A stretch of DNA of 64,000 nucleotides from JADCRZ01 sp031399065 (GTDB lineage Bacteria > Bacteroidota > Bacteroidia > Chitinophagales > Chitinophagaceae), in assembly GCA_031399065.1 (NCBI GenBank), contig JANNOM010000111.1, positions 14,509-78,508 on the forward strand, given 5' to 3'. The translations under genes were made by a program, and so were the position numbers. Under the pieces are notes generated by a model. It did no database searches and had not been told where the DNA came from. It was given only the letters and a program-made list of their open reading frames with translations. Of the stretch, positions 18,211 to 27,663 are shown one piece after another. Each line of letters starts with the position of its first letter. Within the stretch, counting starts at the first letter, position 1.

Positions 18211-18822
18211 TTAGCCTGCGAAATTGATATATTTAGGATTCGCTTCAACAAATTCTATCCAGTTAAGATCACACTCGTCGAGGTCCATGCCGCCGGCCTG
18301 AATTTTAAGGGATGCTTTCCCGTTCGCGGCGATTTTTACTCCCCTGCAATGAACAGTTATCCATTTATTGTATTCACCCGTATTAGGAACTTCAATGTAA
18401 GCAATTATTTTATCGTTGATGTAAATGTTAAATGCCTTTTTATTCATAGGCGTCGCTATCCTGATATTGATATCGTACACACCTGCCTTCACATCCACCG
18501 TATACTTTAACCACTCCCCCACGAAAAACCAGCCGATGGTGGGAGTTCCGTCGTTTGATTTGAACCAGGCGGGCTTTCCCGGCAGGTCAGTCATTCCCTT
18601 AATACCGGGAGCTTCGTCAATGCGGTAACCGCCTCCCTGGTTTTTCGTGGTACGGTCATGATAACCGGCACCCTCGCCTCCCAAATCAAAATCTTCCGCT
18701 TCTATCAATCCAGGGATGGTTCTTACTTTTCCACCATAAGGCGTTTGGGCATTTGCGGTAAAACTTACCACGCAAAGAAGCAGGCAAACAAAGACAATTT
18801 TTCTACTGTACATCTGATACAT
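18211..18822 (-). CDS. secreted stand-alone CBM6-type carbohydrate-binding protein
   Basis: 203 residues from the ATG at 18822 (an ATG three codons later is equally good). The signal peptide is MYSRKIVFVCLLLCVVSFTANAQ. The rest is a family 6 carbohydrate-binding fold: IPGLIEAEDFDLGGEGAGYHD at the start (the AEDFD and GYHD landmarks), FVGEWLKYTVDVKAGVYDINIRIATP in the middle and LNWIEF at the end. No catalytic domain is attached, which is unusual because CBM6 modules normally sit on glycoside hydrolases. It may target a partner enzyme or the cell to a glycan. The next - strand gene upstream is an SGNH esterase, separated by about 220 bases. Confidence 0.8.
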   Translation of the reverse strand: MYQMYSRKIVFVCLLLCVVSFTANAQTPYGGKVRTIPGLIEAEDFDLGGEGAGYHDRTTKNQGGGYRIDEAPGIKGMTDLPGKPAWFKSNDGTPTIGWFFVGEWLKYTVDVKAGVYDINIRIATPMNKKAFNIYINDKIIAYIEVPNTGEYNKWITVHCRGVKIAANGKASLKIQAGGMDLDECDLNWIEFVEANPKYINFAG

Positions 18823-19039
18823 TTTGAGGTTAACAATCGTTATTATTTTCAAACTGTATAGTTAAGTAAAAAAAAAACACAAAGCATACACTATCTTACC
18901 GAAAACATGAACGATCTTATTCTGTTAAGCCAAAAGGCACATAAGAAAATCATATTTACTTTCGTGTAATGGAGACAGTGTAGACCATAATGAGTGCATC
19001 TGGTGGGGAGGTAACCGTTGTTTGTAGGCCGGGCTGCAT

Positions 19040-20302
19040 TTATCGTAGCTTTCCTACGATGAGCAGTTTGCCGACGAACCAGGTATTTTCTTCGTAATCG
19101 AGGGGATTTGTAATAACGATATTTCTCTTGGCTAAAATAGCAGCTTTGTCGAACTGCTTGCCGGTTACCACGAAAGTGACTTCATGATCTCCTTCCGGCA
19201 GCTCTTTCAGCAGGTAGTTATGCGCCCTGTAATAATTGGCATATGCGTCGAATCGATATACTTCTATGGCGGGCTTTCCATCAACTATCACATCCAGTAT
19301 ACCGCTTGCCGGGCCCACCAGGTCATACACACCCAGTATTTTACCGCTGAACCTGATAGTACAGGAAGTACCGGGTGTTTTTGCCTTATATATTTCGGGC
19401 AAATACTTTACAAACATGGTACTGAGGGGATCTCTCGCAGGTAATAATTCCCAGCTACCCGTAGTAGTTACATCTGTCAGCGAAATCATCCGGGCTTCTT
19501 CCCAGTTATCCTGGATAAAGGCAGTCTTGAGTGCATGGGGCTTGTGCATGGCAAAGTCGGATAGCTTGGTCAGGCTTCTTATTACGGCCTGCGCATATAT
19601 ATTTTGCCCTGCAACAGAAAGAGGATGCGTACCATCAGCAGTAAAAACAATCTTACCGGGATGATCTGCGGGGTTACCGGTAAACACAAGTTTCCCTTCA
19701 TTTAATAACTGAACCACCGGGATACCCATATGGATAGATGGGATGCCATAGTGTGCGGCGATTTTTTCCATGGCGGCAGCACTGGGCTGATAATTGCCGC
19801 CCTGTAACGCACTCAGGTGGCTTTCCAGTAAAGTATATACAAAACAGATATCGGCCCCGGGATATGTTTTCCATGTTTTACGCACGATACCCTCCATGCT
19901 TTTATAAATGGATTCCGCGGAACCGGCATCGTTCACGGCAAATTCTATAAATATAAGATCGGGATTATACTGAAGTACATCCCTGTCTATCCGGAACACA
20001 CCCAGGGCAGACCCGGTACCTCCCATAGCGGCATCCACCTGCCGGAAGGAAGCTCCCGGATAAGAAGAATCCAGCCAGTTGAAAGTGATATCCCGCCAGC
20101 CATTCCGTGTTGCGGTAATACTGCCACCCAGGTAAGCTACGGTTACTTCCTTGCGTGATTTAACCTTGTTGAAAAAATTGGGCAGTCCCTGTCGGTAGTT
20201 GAATTCCTGTATTCCATCAGTAGGGTAAAGCGGTTCTAATACCTTAGAGGAACACCCCGCCACTATACATCCGCAAAAAAGAAAAAGTAAAGTTAAACGC
20301 AT
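19040..20302 (-). CDS. SGNH/GDSL-type esterase lipoprotein
   Basis: 420 residues with lipobox VAGC (Cys17), so lipid-anchored. The four blocks of the SGNH fold are visible: block I with the nucleophile serine in AYLGGSITAT (near 60), glycine in GGTGSALGV (near 95), asparagine in FIEFAVNDAG (near 125) and the Asp-x-x-His pair in DGTHPLS (near 225). These enzymes remove acetyl or other acyl groups from polysaccharides or sugars. A C-terminal beta-rich domain of about 170 residues follows, ending after NPLDYEENTWFVGKL. It probably acts at the cell surface or periplasm on an acylated glycan. Substrate unknown. Confidence 0.8.
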   Translation of the reverse strand: MRLTLLFLFCGCIVAGCSSKVLEPLYPTDGIQEFNYRQGLPNFFNKVKSRKEVTVAYLGGSITATRNGWRDITFNWLDSSYPGASFRQVDAAMGGTGSALGVFRIDRDVLQYNPDLIFIEFAVNDAGSAESIYKSMEGIVRKTWKTYPGADICFVYTLLESHLSALQGGNYQPSAAAMEKIAAHYGIPSIHMGIPVVQLLNEGKLVFTGNPADHPGKIVFTADGTHPLSVAGQNIYAQAVIRSLTKLSDFAMHKPHALKTAFIQDNWEEARMISLTDVTTTGSWELLPARDPLSTMFVKYLPEIYKAKTPGTSCTIRFSGKILGVYDLVGPASGILDVIVDGKPAIEVYRFDAYANYYRAHNYLLKELPEGDHEVTFVVTGKQFDKAAILAKRNIVITNPLDYEENTWFVGKLLIVGKLR

Positions 20303-20842
20303 ATGTTTTTATAATAATACATTATGTTCATTATTGAAGTAACTTCTGTAAACAGGTATTGTTACCTTACTTACACTTAATAAAAGGATAAATTTCATCA
20401 GGCAATGCGCTCCCGTTATGGTTTAACCCGTTGTAAACAGGCAAAAGACATCTAAGCAATAAATAATGTCCTGCGAGCTACGAAAAAACGAAAATCGAAC
20501 CTAATTATTGCTTGTTTGAGCTTGTTTAAAGGGCAAATGCAGGAAGGAAAAGACGGAAGTCTATCAAGTCAGGGGAAATTACACGATTATGCAAAATCTT
20601 TAATCCTGACCTTAACGGCTGAAAAAAGTGACTACAGAGGGGTGATCTATTCTTTTACTTCTATGTAAGGTGGCTAATTACCTAGTTTTTGGGGACAAGC
20701 ATTCCGGAATATAATTTAAGAGGATTAGATTTTTTACAAGTCTAACGTATATCGTCAGGGTCAAATACTAGTAAAGCCACTGCAAACAAATTGCAATGGC
20801 TTTATTTTAATATACAGGCCCCTACTGCCCGGTATAATTATT
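20303..20842. other. gene-poor AT-rich stretch
   Basis: This stretch holds no long gene. Visible elements are a 10-base direct repeat TGTAAACAGG (near 20348 and 20441), a tandem GCTTGTTT pair (near 20510-20527), a weak 43-residue ORF on the + strand (20537-20668, preceded by AAAGGG) and a hairpin at 20772-20803. The ORF has acceptable composition but no recognisable family. Confidence 0.4.
20772..20803 (+). terminator. hairpin, likely terminator
   Basis: Arms TAAAGCCACTGCAA and TTGCAATGGCTTTA (one mismatch) enclose a 4-base loop, followed on the + strand by a T-rich stretch. It lies 40 bases beyond the stop of the - strand 55-aa gene and 104 bases after the weak + strand ORF, so it may act in either direction. 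Confidence 0.6.
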
Positions 20843-21010
20843 TTACTGTGCGAACTGAAGGCTCAGTGAATCGGGGACTGGCTTTTTTGTTGTATCAGTA
20901 TCCGACACGATCGTTCTGTTTGAAGTGCTCACTACATGAGAATTAGCAGATGTAGTTGCTACCGTAAAAACTCCTAGGCCTATGCAGGCTGCTATTAAGA
21001 TCTTTTTCAT
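20843..21010 (-). CDS. small secreted peptide, 55 aa
   Basis: 55 residues, below the usual ORF size cut-off. The N terminus is a convincing signal peptide (MKKILIAACIGLGVFTVATTSANS), followed by about 30 polar residues (SNRTIVSDTDTTKKPVPDSLS) ending QFAQ. No family is recognised. Small exported peptides with such a leader are common in Chitinophagaceae. It is an independent gene, with a - strand terminator just upstream at 21096-21124 and a hairpin downstream. Confidence 0.6.
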   Translation of the reverse strand: MKKILIAACIGLGVFTVATTSANSHVVSTSNRTIVSDTDTTKKPVPDSLSLQFAQ

Positions 21011-21095
21011 AATTTTCAATTTAGATAGTTTAAAATTGCTTGTCTGCTGTAATTATGTAATAACCGTGCCAAATGATGACGGGAGAATATTGAAC

Positions 21096-21124
21096 AAAAA
21101 AAAATCCTCCATAGAAATGGAGGA
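21096..21124 (-). terminator. rho-independent terminator of the DUF4132 unit
   Basis: Arms TCCTCCAT and ATGGAGGA enclose a short loop. Read on the - strand the hairpin is followed by nine T. It is the first strong terminator after the DUF4132 gene and the 40-aa ORF. The 260 bases between that ORF and this hairpin hold no gene I can support. Confidence 0.75.
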
Positions 21125-21387
21125 ACTTAACCCTTAAAACAACCAACATGAAATATTTAATGCCTGCCCATACAGGCTTTCGGCATTGTATAATTAAGAT
21201 GCAACATCGAGATATAAAGATGCATATGTAATGTTAATGAAATGCAAATATGGTCATATATAGAGTGGACTTACCTCCTCGCCCACTGTGGATTTTCCAT
21301 GCATCTGCGACGTTTACTCATCTTTACATTTACTGTTCTGCTTGTCTATCTTTCTTAGCTTTGAACTTTCGTGAGCCGTTCAGTCCG

Positions 21388-21510
21388 CTACAACATATAT
21401 ATGCTTGAGCCATTACCAAACAAGTCAGAAGGATTATCTTCCATATAAGATTTCAAGTCGGAACCAGGTGCTTGGCTTTTCTTCCCTATAAATCCGGCAC
21501 TAAATTCCAT
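21388..21510 (-). CDS. 40-aa ORF apparently coupled to the DUF4132 gene
   Basis: The ATG lies two bases after the TGA of the 1700-aa protein (TGATAATG), a spacing typical of translational re-initiation. The 40 residues (MEFSAGFIGKKSQAPGSDLK then a Ser/Asn/Gly-rich tail ending IYML) have normal amino-acid usage and no membrane helix. No homologue is recognised. Its reality rests on position and composition only. Confidence 0.45.
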   Translation of the reverse strand: MEFSAGFIGKKSQAPGSDLKSYMEDNPSDLFGNGSSIYML

Positions 21511-21512
21511 TA

Positions 21513-24500
21513 TCAATTCATCTGTCTTAAGATAGTCGGGTCCTGGATTTCTTCGTCTCTTGCCAGCAACAAAACCTTTGATATCAATTCCGCCGATTTA
21601 GGGTCGTCGTCTACAAAGGGAAGGAAGAGCCGGCCACGGTGCTGGGAATGGACAGGTAAAATGGACAGGTATCCCTGTCCCATTTTATGTACCACAGCAC
21701 TCCCCAAATGAACACTATATTCACCCAATTCGCCTTTAATTTTCGCATGGCTTCCCGCTACTTCCACATTAGAGAGCTTAAATAGACGCATGGTTTCTTT
21801 GAGTAACACGCTACGCATTTCGATGGAAGAATGACTTGCCTCGGGATCTACTCCGCCTGCATGAGCAACGCTTACTACCAGGTCGATGTCGCGCATTACT
21901 TCACTAAAGATGCGCGCATCGATTAATTTGAATTCAACTTTTTCAAAGGTTTTCAAATCGGTAAATACGACGGTCTCCAGGGTGGGACTTTCCATTTCTG
22001 CAGGAGAGAACCAATCAGCCATTGCGTACATCTTAGCTGCAAACCCCTGCTTATGAAATACCTTTTGGAGGCCCTCTTCATAATTTACTTTCCAGCCCCT
22101 TGATTTAAGCAGTGCAACGGTTTGCTTGGGTTGAACCTGGTGACCTGCATACCTTCTCGAAATCGATTTTTCGCTGTGCTCGTCTTCCGTAGGCAGGTAC
22201 AACTCCCGAAATATCTGCTTAAATGGCTGTTGCAGTTTTTTATCAAAAGCAAATCGCTGATAATCCGGCCAGGCTTTCAGCCTGTATAAGTCCGTGCAAT
22301 GTGCTATCCGTATTTTATCCTTATCTTTCAAAACGCATTCCTGCCGCTTGGCATCGGTTAGTATACCATTGTTATAAAAGCCATGGGCTCCATCTTCTTG
22401 CGTTCCGTCCAGCATAAGTACGAGCTTCTCCAGATGTTTCGAGATAACGGGGTGAGAAAATAAATTCCTGATTTCTTCACAATCAAAAACGTCTCCGCGA
22501 ACCATAGCTTCTTCCAGTCCTTTTTTGGATCGCTTAAATTGCTCGCGAAGGGTTTTTTTAAACCCATTCAGCTCTTCGATCTTTTTATCTTTTTTATACT
22601 TTGCCGGCACCGCCTTTAATTGTTTGTCATCCTTAAAAGCCACCACATCGGCCTGCCCTTCCTCATCTATCACCAGTCCTATTAACACATCATCGTATTG
22701 CACCTGGGTTTCTTTCGACAGGATAGTCTGCACCTGTCTGGTTTCCATAGCCCAGGTAAGGCGGATGGGGTCGGTATATCCTGCGTTGCGTGCGAGGTTC
22801 TCCATTGCTACGGAAATAGCACTGGCCTCGCTGCTTTGCTTCATCGCACCGAATTGCCTGCTTTCTTTTTTAAATTGCTGAAGGTATTCATAACGGTGAA
22901 GGATATCTTTTGCTTTACCGGTCTTGTTTAAAGGCACCAGTCCGTATATACGCAGATAATCCTGATCGCGTTTTGTATTGATCTTTTCAGATACATCTTT
23001 CAGGGTAAGATTACCTTGCAGCACATCGGCATATATCCTGGCGCGTCTATGACCATTGCCATCACTGATGTATTTAGCAGCATCGTAAACAGCGGGCCAC
23101 CGCTCTTTACCTATTTCTTTATATGCCTGGAGGAACCACTCTTTATCTACCGCCCCCAGCTTAAATTCCTGCACATCTATCGATGAATAACGGGCTATTT
23201 CACTTTCGGCTTCCGCATTCTGAGCGGTAAAGGAATCTGTTTTCGTATGAGCGTGCATCCACCATATAGCCGAATCGAGTCCCTTCCACCCGAGATACCC
23301 GCTCACGAGTTTTTGCCATTGCGGGGCATACATGGCAGCTTCCACCAGCCTTGCTTCATGCACGCCCGTTTTCTTTATTCGCTCATCAAACATTGCCTGT
23401 GTGTCCGTGGCCAGGGGATGACAGCTCTTTAAAAGCGTACTGAAGGATTCCTGCTTGGTCCTGTCTCCGCCACCTCCTGAATAAATATAGCCCTTATATA
23501 AATTGGTTTTTCCGAGACCCGCGATAATTTCAGCAAACCGGTTCACCCCTTTCAGCGAACGAAGACCGGATGCAAGGAAAGTAACCGGTGTGGCGGAATC
23601 GCCCCTTTTCAATTCTATGTCAAGCAAATAATTCTGAATATGGTTAAATATCTCCTTAAGGAAAGGGAACCTGCTGAAATAATCATATTCATTTACATGA
23701 CGCTTGGGGGCCGACAATAATTTTATATTATCCGGGGTCAGAAGACCCCTGTACATTTCATCCTTCGTGATGATGCCCTGCTCATATGCCCTGCAGAAGA
23801 TTATCAACGGAGGGATACTGTCAGTTATGTTTTCGTCCAGTCCGGAATATTGCCGCCAATTATACATATTCCAGCAAGGGGATACGTATTTATCATCCAG
23901 TTTCTCCAGGTTAATACCCGTTAAAAACAGATTTAACTCGTGTACATGCTGCCAGCCTGTGCCGGCAGCGTAATAAAAATGATTGGTATCTCTCTTGTAT
24001 TTTAGTACTGTATTGTCGAATGAATTAAATAAATGTATAGCCGCACCTAAGTAAAATTCATCCTTTTTGTCAAAGGGATGAATTATCATAAGGGCTTGAA
24101 AAATTTGCGATAGCGGATGCAGATATACCTGCATATTCCTAAAACGCCCAGGAATAATTTCCTCTGATGGAGGAAACTGAATACTTAGCACGCCGGCAAA
24201 CATTTTATTTATAGGCTGAAAAGTTAAAGATAATATCCATAGATCGCCCGGACTCATATTCCACTTCTGATACCAGTTACGCCATACGTCGCCCAGCGGG
24301 TAATCGTTATAGTTTTCACCGGCCCCTGGAAATGATTTCCCCCAGGACAATTGCCGGAACACATTACCGAGCAGCACTTTCTCTTTTGTATTATCCCAAT
24401 TTTCTACTTCATATTCAAAATCCCTATTTTGAATGAGCAGATCGTCCAGGTCTGCCACAGCCTCTTTTATTTTGTTGAAGGGAATTGAAAAAGCGTACCC

Positions 24501-26615
24501 GTTTCTCTTTAATAATTGTTCATAAATATTACCAGGATCTATGGCAGGAAGAACTGGTTTAGCCAGGTTGGCAGGATTATATAACCCATAGCCGTTTGCC
24601 GCGCTGATATCTTTCGATTCCTCTTCACCGGTAAGTTGAGAAAGCAGGATTTCCTCTTTGGTATTTATATTTTTTCTTTCCTGGAAAGCGGATATAAGTA
24701 ACCGTGATTCCTTTAAAAGACGACGGTCCTTTTTCAATTGCAATAGTATATCGAGACCAGCGAGTCTTTGCTCCGGATCACCCTGTAGCAGCAGTTCGTC
24801 CATAACCCCGGTAATTACGGCGTCCTGCTGCTTCAATAGCAGCGTAATAATCATATTGCGGAAACCAGCCGCTTTTCGCTTAAGCAGGTCAGGAAATAAT
24901 GCCCATTCTTCCGATTTAAAATAGGTACCGCATAATGCTTTGTATGCCGTCTGGTATTCGCTCCTGTCTTTTAAAAGCAGTATCGCATAACGACGCTGAA
25001 ACTCCGTGAGTTCTTCCGTTTTTGTTTCGCCAGGATTATAGTTGTAGGCACTGTGCACGGGCAGAATTTTGGTGCTAAGCTGTCTTTTAACGTCGGCATC
25101 CATATCATCAAAGTAAGCCAGTATTATATCAAGCCTTTCCTGCATGCCTTCTACCAGGCAAAGCATCGCTCTCAAAATGGTTCGTTTTTCAAACCGGATT
25201 TTTGTCCAGGAAAAAACAAAACACTCGAACGTTTTCTCCTTTATTGTAATTCGCTGGTATGCCCTATTCAGCTTATAGAACAGGTCAGGGAAATAGGTAT
25301 TGTAATACCCGCTGCCATCACTATAAATAACAGCGTTGTATATGAAGTTAACCGCACAAGCCATAGGTTCCAAGTCAATATCTTCAATGGCTATTTCATA
25401 TAAAGGCATCTGTATTTTATAATGCCCGGTTTGTTCGGTAAACAGTAAAGCAAGTGTTCGTTTCTGAACATCTCCCGTGCGGTATAATTGATCCAGGTAG
25501 GGGATCGTTTTTTCCACATCATATACCCCTTGTGCCCACAAAGCCATATATACGTCACCATTATTTTCAGAAGCAATAGCTTCCGGAATCTTACCCGGGT
25601 TTTCCAGATAGTGCACTGCCTTTTCCAGGAAACTTTTTACCGTGGACTCCCGCTCGGTTTCCCATCCCAGTCCAGCCCAAACGTCAACGGCTCTTACTAC
25701 AGAGGAGAACCTGGCCAACTGGTGATCGATTATTACCCTTAACATGTATTTCAGTGCCCCTATACTTGTTTCGTCCAGCGATTCCAGTACGGTTTGCCGT
25801 AGCCCTTCCTGGCGTTGGGCAGCCAGCAATAATTTTTCCACCAAAACCCATGCTTCCTGCCGGTCGCTGTTTAAAAGGGCCTTCAGGATACTTCTCGTTA
25901 CCTTGCCTTCGGTGTCCTTATTGTATATAATATTTTCCAGCTCGGTAAATGCTTCCTTGTTGCCCATATCAATAGCGGCAGACCAGAGCCAAAACAAGGA
26001 AGGATTTGAATCGCCCAATGCATGACTATACTTTATCTGCTCAGGGATGGTAAAATCATAATAGGAATACACGTAACGATAATCGGAGTCGTAATGGAAC
26101 GTTAACGACTGAGGTATTACCTTCACGATAAAGTTTATCTGATTACGGAGGTACATTTCCGGGTTCTCAGGCGATCTGAAAGAGCGCCTAGCATACCCGA
26201 TCTGGTACATCTGGTAAGGCATTCTTTTCCAGGCATGCACGGCATAAGCCGCTTTTTCCGTACCCAGGAAATAAATCAGCAGGTTGTAATTCGATTGATC
26301 GTCCCATCCTTCTTTGCCAAGTAGTTCTTCGATGCGGTTGTACCTGTTACTCTTGTATGCTACTTCTTCGTGATAGGTCCGGCCGTTATTATCCCTGTAC
26401 TCTGCCAATGCATTAATAAGTAATAATCCCAGTTCCGCATTCCGGGAGGAAAGCAGCCCGCCCGGTGCAGTTACTCCCAGTGATGATTTGATAATATTAA
26501 CCAGGCTTTTCTGAGCGGACATCGCTCTTGCCTCCATCAGATCTGCCTTGAATTTCTCGAAAATATCCGGAATCTGCCTTTCTTTAAATTTAAGTGCTGT
26601 AAGCTCCTGTGTCAT
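21513..26615 (-). CDS. giant DUF4132 (MolR-like) protein with C-terminal DUF7737-type domain
   Basis: 1700 residues, cytosolic, with no signal peptide or membrane segment. The first 700 residues are helical and HEAT-like (repeated AWVLVEKLLLAAQRQEGLRQ, RFSSVVRAVDVWAGLGWE and similar hairpins). The DUF4132-type core covers roughly residues 1250-1450 (ARNAGYTDPIRLTWAME, QYDDVLIGLVIDEEGQADVV, KKTLREQFKRSKKGLEEAMVRGD). The C-terminal 250 residues carry RYAGHQVQPKQTVALLKSRGW, then LVVSVAHAGGVDPEASHSS and a final LPVHSQHRGRLFLPFVDDDPKSAELISK, as in DUF5724/DUF7737 proteins. E. coli MolR/YehI belongs to the same broad family, often linked to WGR domains. No biochemical role is established. It follows the 141-aa gene by 27 bases. 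Confidence 0.78.
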   Translation of the reverse strand: MTQELTALKFKERQIPDIFEKFKADLMEARAMSAQKSLVNIIKSSLGVTAPGGLLSSRNAELGLLLINALAEYRDNNGRTYHEEVAYKSNRYNRIEELLGKEGWDDQSNYNLLIYFLGTEKAAYAVHAWKRMPYQMYQIGYARRSFRSPENPEMYLRNQINFIVKVIPQSLTFHYDSDYRYVYSYYDFTIPEQIKYSHALGDSNPSLFWLWSAAIDMGNKEAFTELENIIYNKDTEGKVTRSILKALLNSDRQEAWVLVEKLLLAAQRQEGLRQTVLESLDETSIGALKYMLRVIIDHQLARFSSVVRAVDVWAGLGWETERESTVKSFLEKAVHYLENPGKIPEAIASENNGDVYMALWAQGVYDVEKTIPYLDQLYRTGDVQKRTLALLFTEQTGHYKIQMPLYEIAIEDIDLEPMACAVNFIYNAVIYSDGSGYYNTYFPDLFYKLNRAYQRITIKEKTFECFVFSWTKIRFEKRTILRAMLCLVEGMQERLDIILAYFDDMDADVKRQLSTKILPVHSAYNYNPGETKTEELTEFQRRYAILLLKDRSEYQTAYKALCGTYFKSEEWALFPDLLKRKAAGFRNMIITLLLKQQDAVITGVMDELLLQGDPEQRLAGLDILLQLKKDRRLLKESRLLISAFQERKNINTKEEILLSQLTGEEESKDISAANGYGLYNPANLAKPVLPAIDPGNIYEQLLKRNGYAFSIPFNKIKEAVADLDDLLIQNRDFEYEVENWDNTKEKVLLGNVFRQLSWGKSFPGAGENYNDYPLGDVWRNWYQKWNMSPGDLWILSLTFQPINKMFAGVLSIQFPPSEEIIPGRFRNMQVYLHPLSQIFQALMIIHPFDKKDEFYLGAAIHLFNSFDNTVLKYKRDTNHFYYAAGTGWQHVHELNLFLTGINLEKLDDKYVSPCWNMYNWRQYSGLDENITDSIPPLIIFCRAYEQGIITKDEMYRGLLTPDNIKLLSAPKRHVNEYDYFSRFPFLKEIFNHIQNYLLDIELKRGDSATPVTFLASGLRSLKGVNRFAEIIAGLGKTNLYKGYIYSGGGGDRTKQESFSTLLKSCHPLATDTQAMFDERIKKTGVHEARLVEAAMYAPQWQKLVSGYLGWKGLDSAIWWMHAHTKTDSFTAQNAEAESEIARYSSIDVQEFKLGAVDKEWFLQAYKEIGKERWPAVYDAAKYISDGNGHRRARIYADVLQGNLTLKDVSEKINTKRDQDYLRIYGLVPLNKTGKAKDILHRYEYLQQFKKESRQFGAMKQSSEASAISVAMENLARNAGYTDPIRLTWAMETRQVQTILSKETQVQYDDVLIGLVIDEEGQADVVAFKDDKQLKAVPAKYKKDKKIEELNGFKKTLREQFKRSKKGLEEAMVRGDVFDCEEIRNLFSHPVISKHLEKLVLMLDGTQEDGAHGFYNNGILTDAKRQECVLKDKDKIRIAHCTDLYRLKAWPDYQRFAFDKKLQQPFKQIFRELYLPTEDEHSEKSISRRYAGHQVQPKQTVALLKSRGWKVNYEEGLQKVFHKQGFAAKMYAMADWFSPAEMESPTLETVVFTDLKTFEKVEFKLIDARIFSEVMRDIDLVVSVAHAGGVDPEASHSSIEMRSVLLKETMRLFKLSNVEVAGSHAKIKGELGEYSVHLGSAVVHKMGQGYLSILPVHSQHRGRLFLPFVDDDPKSAELISKVLLLARDEEIQDPTILRQMN

Positions 26616-26642
26616 GGAAATAGGGTATTGATAAAGGGTATA

Positions 26643-27068
26643 TTACCAGTAACTGCCTGCTAAAAAAGTTAGGCGTATAAAGGTTATTACGGTATCTTCT
26701 GTAATTGAAACAATTTGATGTGGTTTGGTAAACTCCTCATCGCCGGCAAACAAAACATATAATCCGTCTTCCATTGCCTGTATGGCTGTTTGTTGCGCTG
26801 CCTCTAAATCGGCTTCTGCATAATGATAGATGCTTCCGAAGCTTATCCTTCCATTAACTGCCTGTTCATCTATATTGTTTTTATCCAGAAAAGGCAGCAG
26901 GTTCCGCTCTTTCGGCTTTATGTTATATTCCATCACCTGCTGCCGTACAACAGCATTTATAAGCTGCAATACCGTTGGTGCCTCGCCTATATCATCAATC
27001 TCGATGATCATTTTATCGATGAGCGCATGTTTTTTACCCAGTTGTTTAGCACTTATTTTTAACTGCAT
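26643..27068 (-). CDS. conserved-looking 141-aa partner of the DUF4132 protein
   Basis: 141 residues from the ATG at 27068 (an upstream GTG is possible). Sequence features are KISAKQLGKKHALIDKMIIEIDD at the start, an alpha-helical TVLQLINAVVRQQVMEYN, a middle with GRISFGSIYHYAEADLEAAQQTAIQAMEDGLYVLFAGDEE and a beta-rich end VSITEDTVITFIRLTFLAG. I do not recognise a named family. It is soluble, acidic and placed directly before the giant gene on the same strand, so they are probably co-expressed and may form a complex (inference). The 180 bases upstream, shared with the divergent SnoaL-like gene, should contain the promoter. Confidence 0.65.
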   Translation of the reverse strand: MQLKISAKQLGKKHALIDKMIIEIDDIGEAPTVLQLINAVVRQQVMEYNIKPKERNLLPFLDKNNIDEQAVNGRISFGSIYHYAEADLEAAQQTAIQAMEDGLYVLFAGDEEFTKPHQIVSITEDTVITFIRLTFLAGSYW

Positions 27069-27270
27069 CAGGATTAGCGATATGGACACAATGTATGCAA
27101 TCAGTTTTATTTAAGCAACCCTCATGCTTTATTTTAGTGCATATTGGTGCCGGTATGCCTGGTATCATAATACAAAAAAGAAATGTCTTAATAATACCGA
27201 ATAACATCGTTTTCATTATAACATAAAGGGTCATCTCCGCCGAAATTTGCTTTATAATAAATATACAATT

Positions 27271-27627
27271 ATGACAGAACAACAAATTACTTCGGCCCTT
27301 GACGAGTTAACATCTATGGTTGCATCGGGTAAAACCCTGGAAGCGATAGAAAAATTTTATCATCCTGATCTTGAAAAAACAGATTTCATTACCGGTCTTA
27401 CCTACAAGGGCAAACAGGAGAACGACAAGGCCAACCAGGAGCTGCTATCCAAGATCACCGCTTTTCGTGAACTCTCCGCTGTCGGAAAAATCGTAAAAGG
27501 CAACAGGAGCTTTATAGTATGGCATATAGATATAGACCACGCCGACAGAGGAACGATAAATGTTACCCAGGTTGCTATCCAGGATTGGAAAGATGATAAA
27601 ATTATCAGCGAACGGTTCATTGCTTAA
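27271..27627 (+). CDS. SnoaL/NTF2-like protein
   Basis: 118 residues from the ATG at 27271 (MTEQQITS). The upstream in-frame TTG is less likely. The pattern is that of the NTF2-like cone fold: an N-terminal helix (SALDELTSMVASGKTLEAIEKFYHPD), then strands including VKGNRSFIVWHIDIDHADRGTINVTQVAIQDWKDDKIISERF, with the typical final W-x-DGKI-like turn. SnoaL-like proteins bind small hydrophobic ligands or act as cyclases, isomerases or hydrolases, and no specific reaction can be assigned. It stands 36 bases before an SDR gene and probably shares its transcript. Confidence 0.78.
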   Translation: MTEQQITSALDELTSMVASGKTLEAIEKFYHPDLEKTDFITGLTYKGKQENDKANQELLSKITAFRELSAVGKIVKGNRSFIVWHIDIDHADRGTINVTQVAIQDWKDDKIISERFIA

Positions 27628-27663
27628 ACATATACACTCACAACCTTTTTTAACGCTTATACC

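Noticed and set aside
21149..21232. 27-residue + strand frame starting MKYLMPAHTGF
   Set aside because: Very short, low complexity with several Met and His, and placed right after a - strand terminator; no support.
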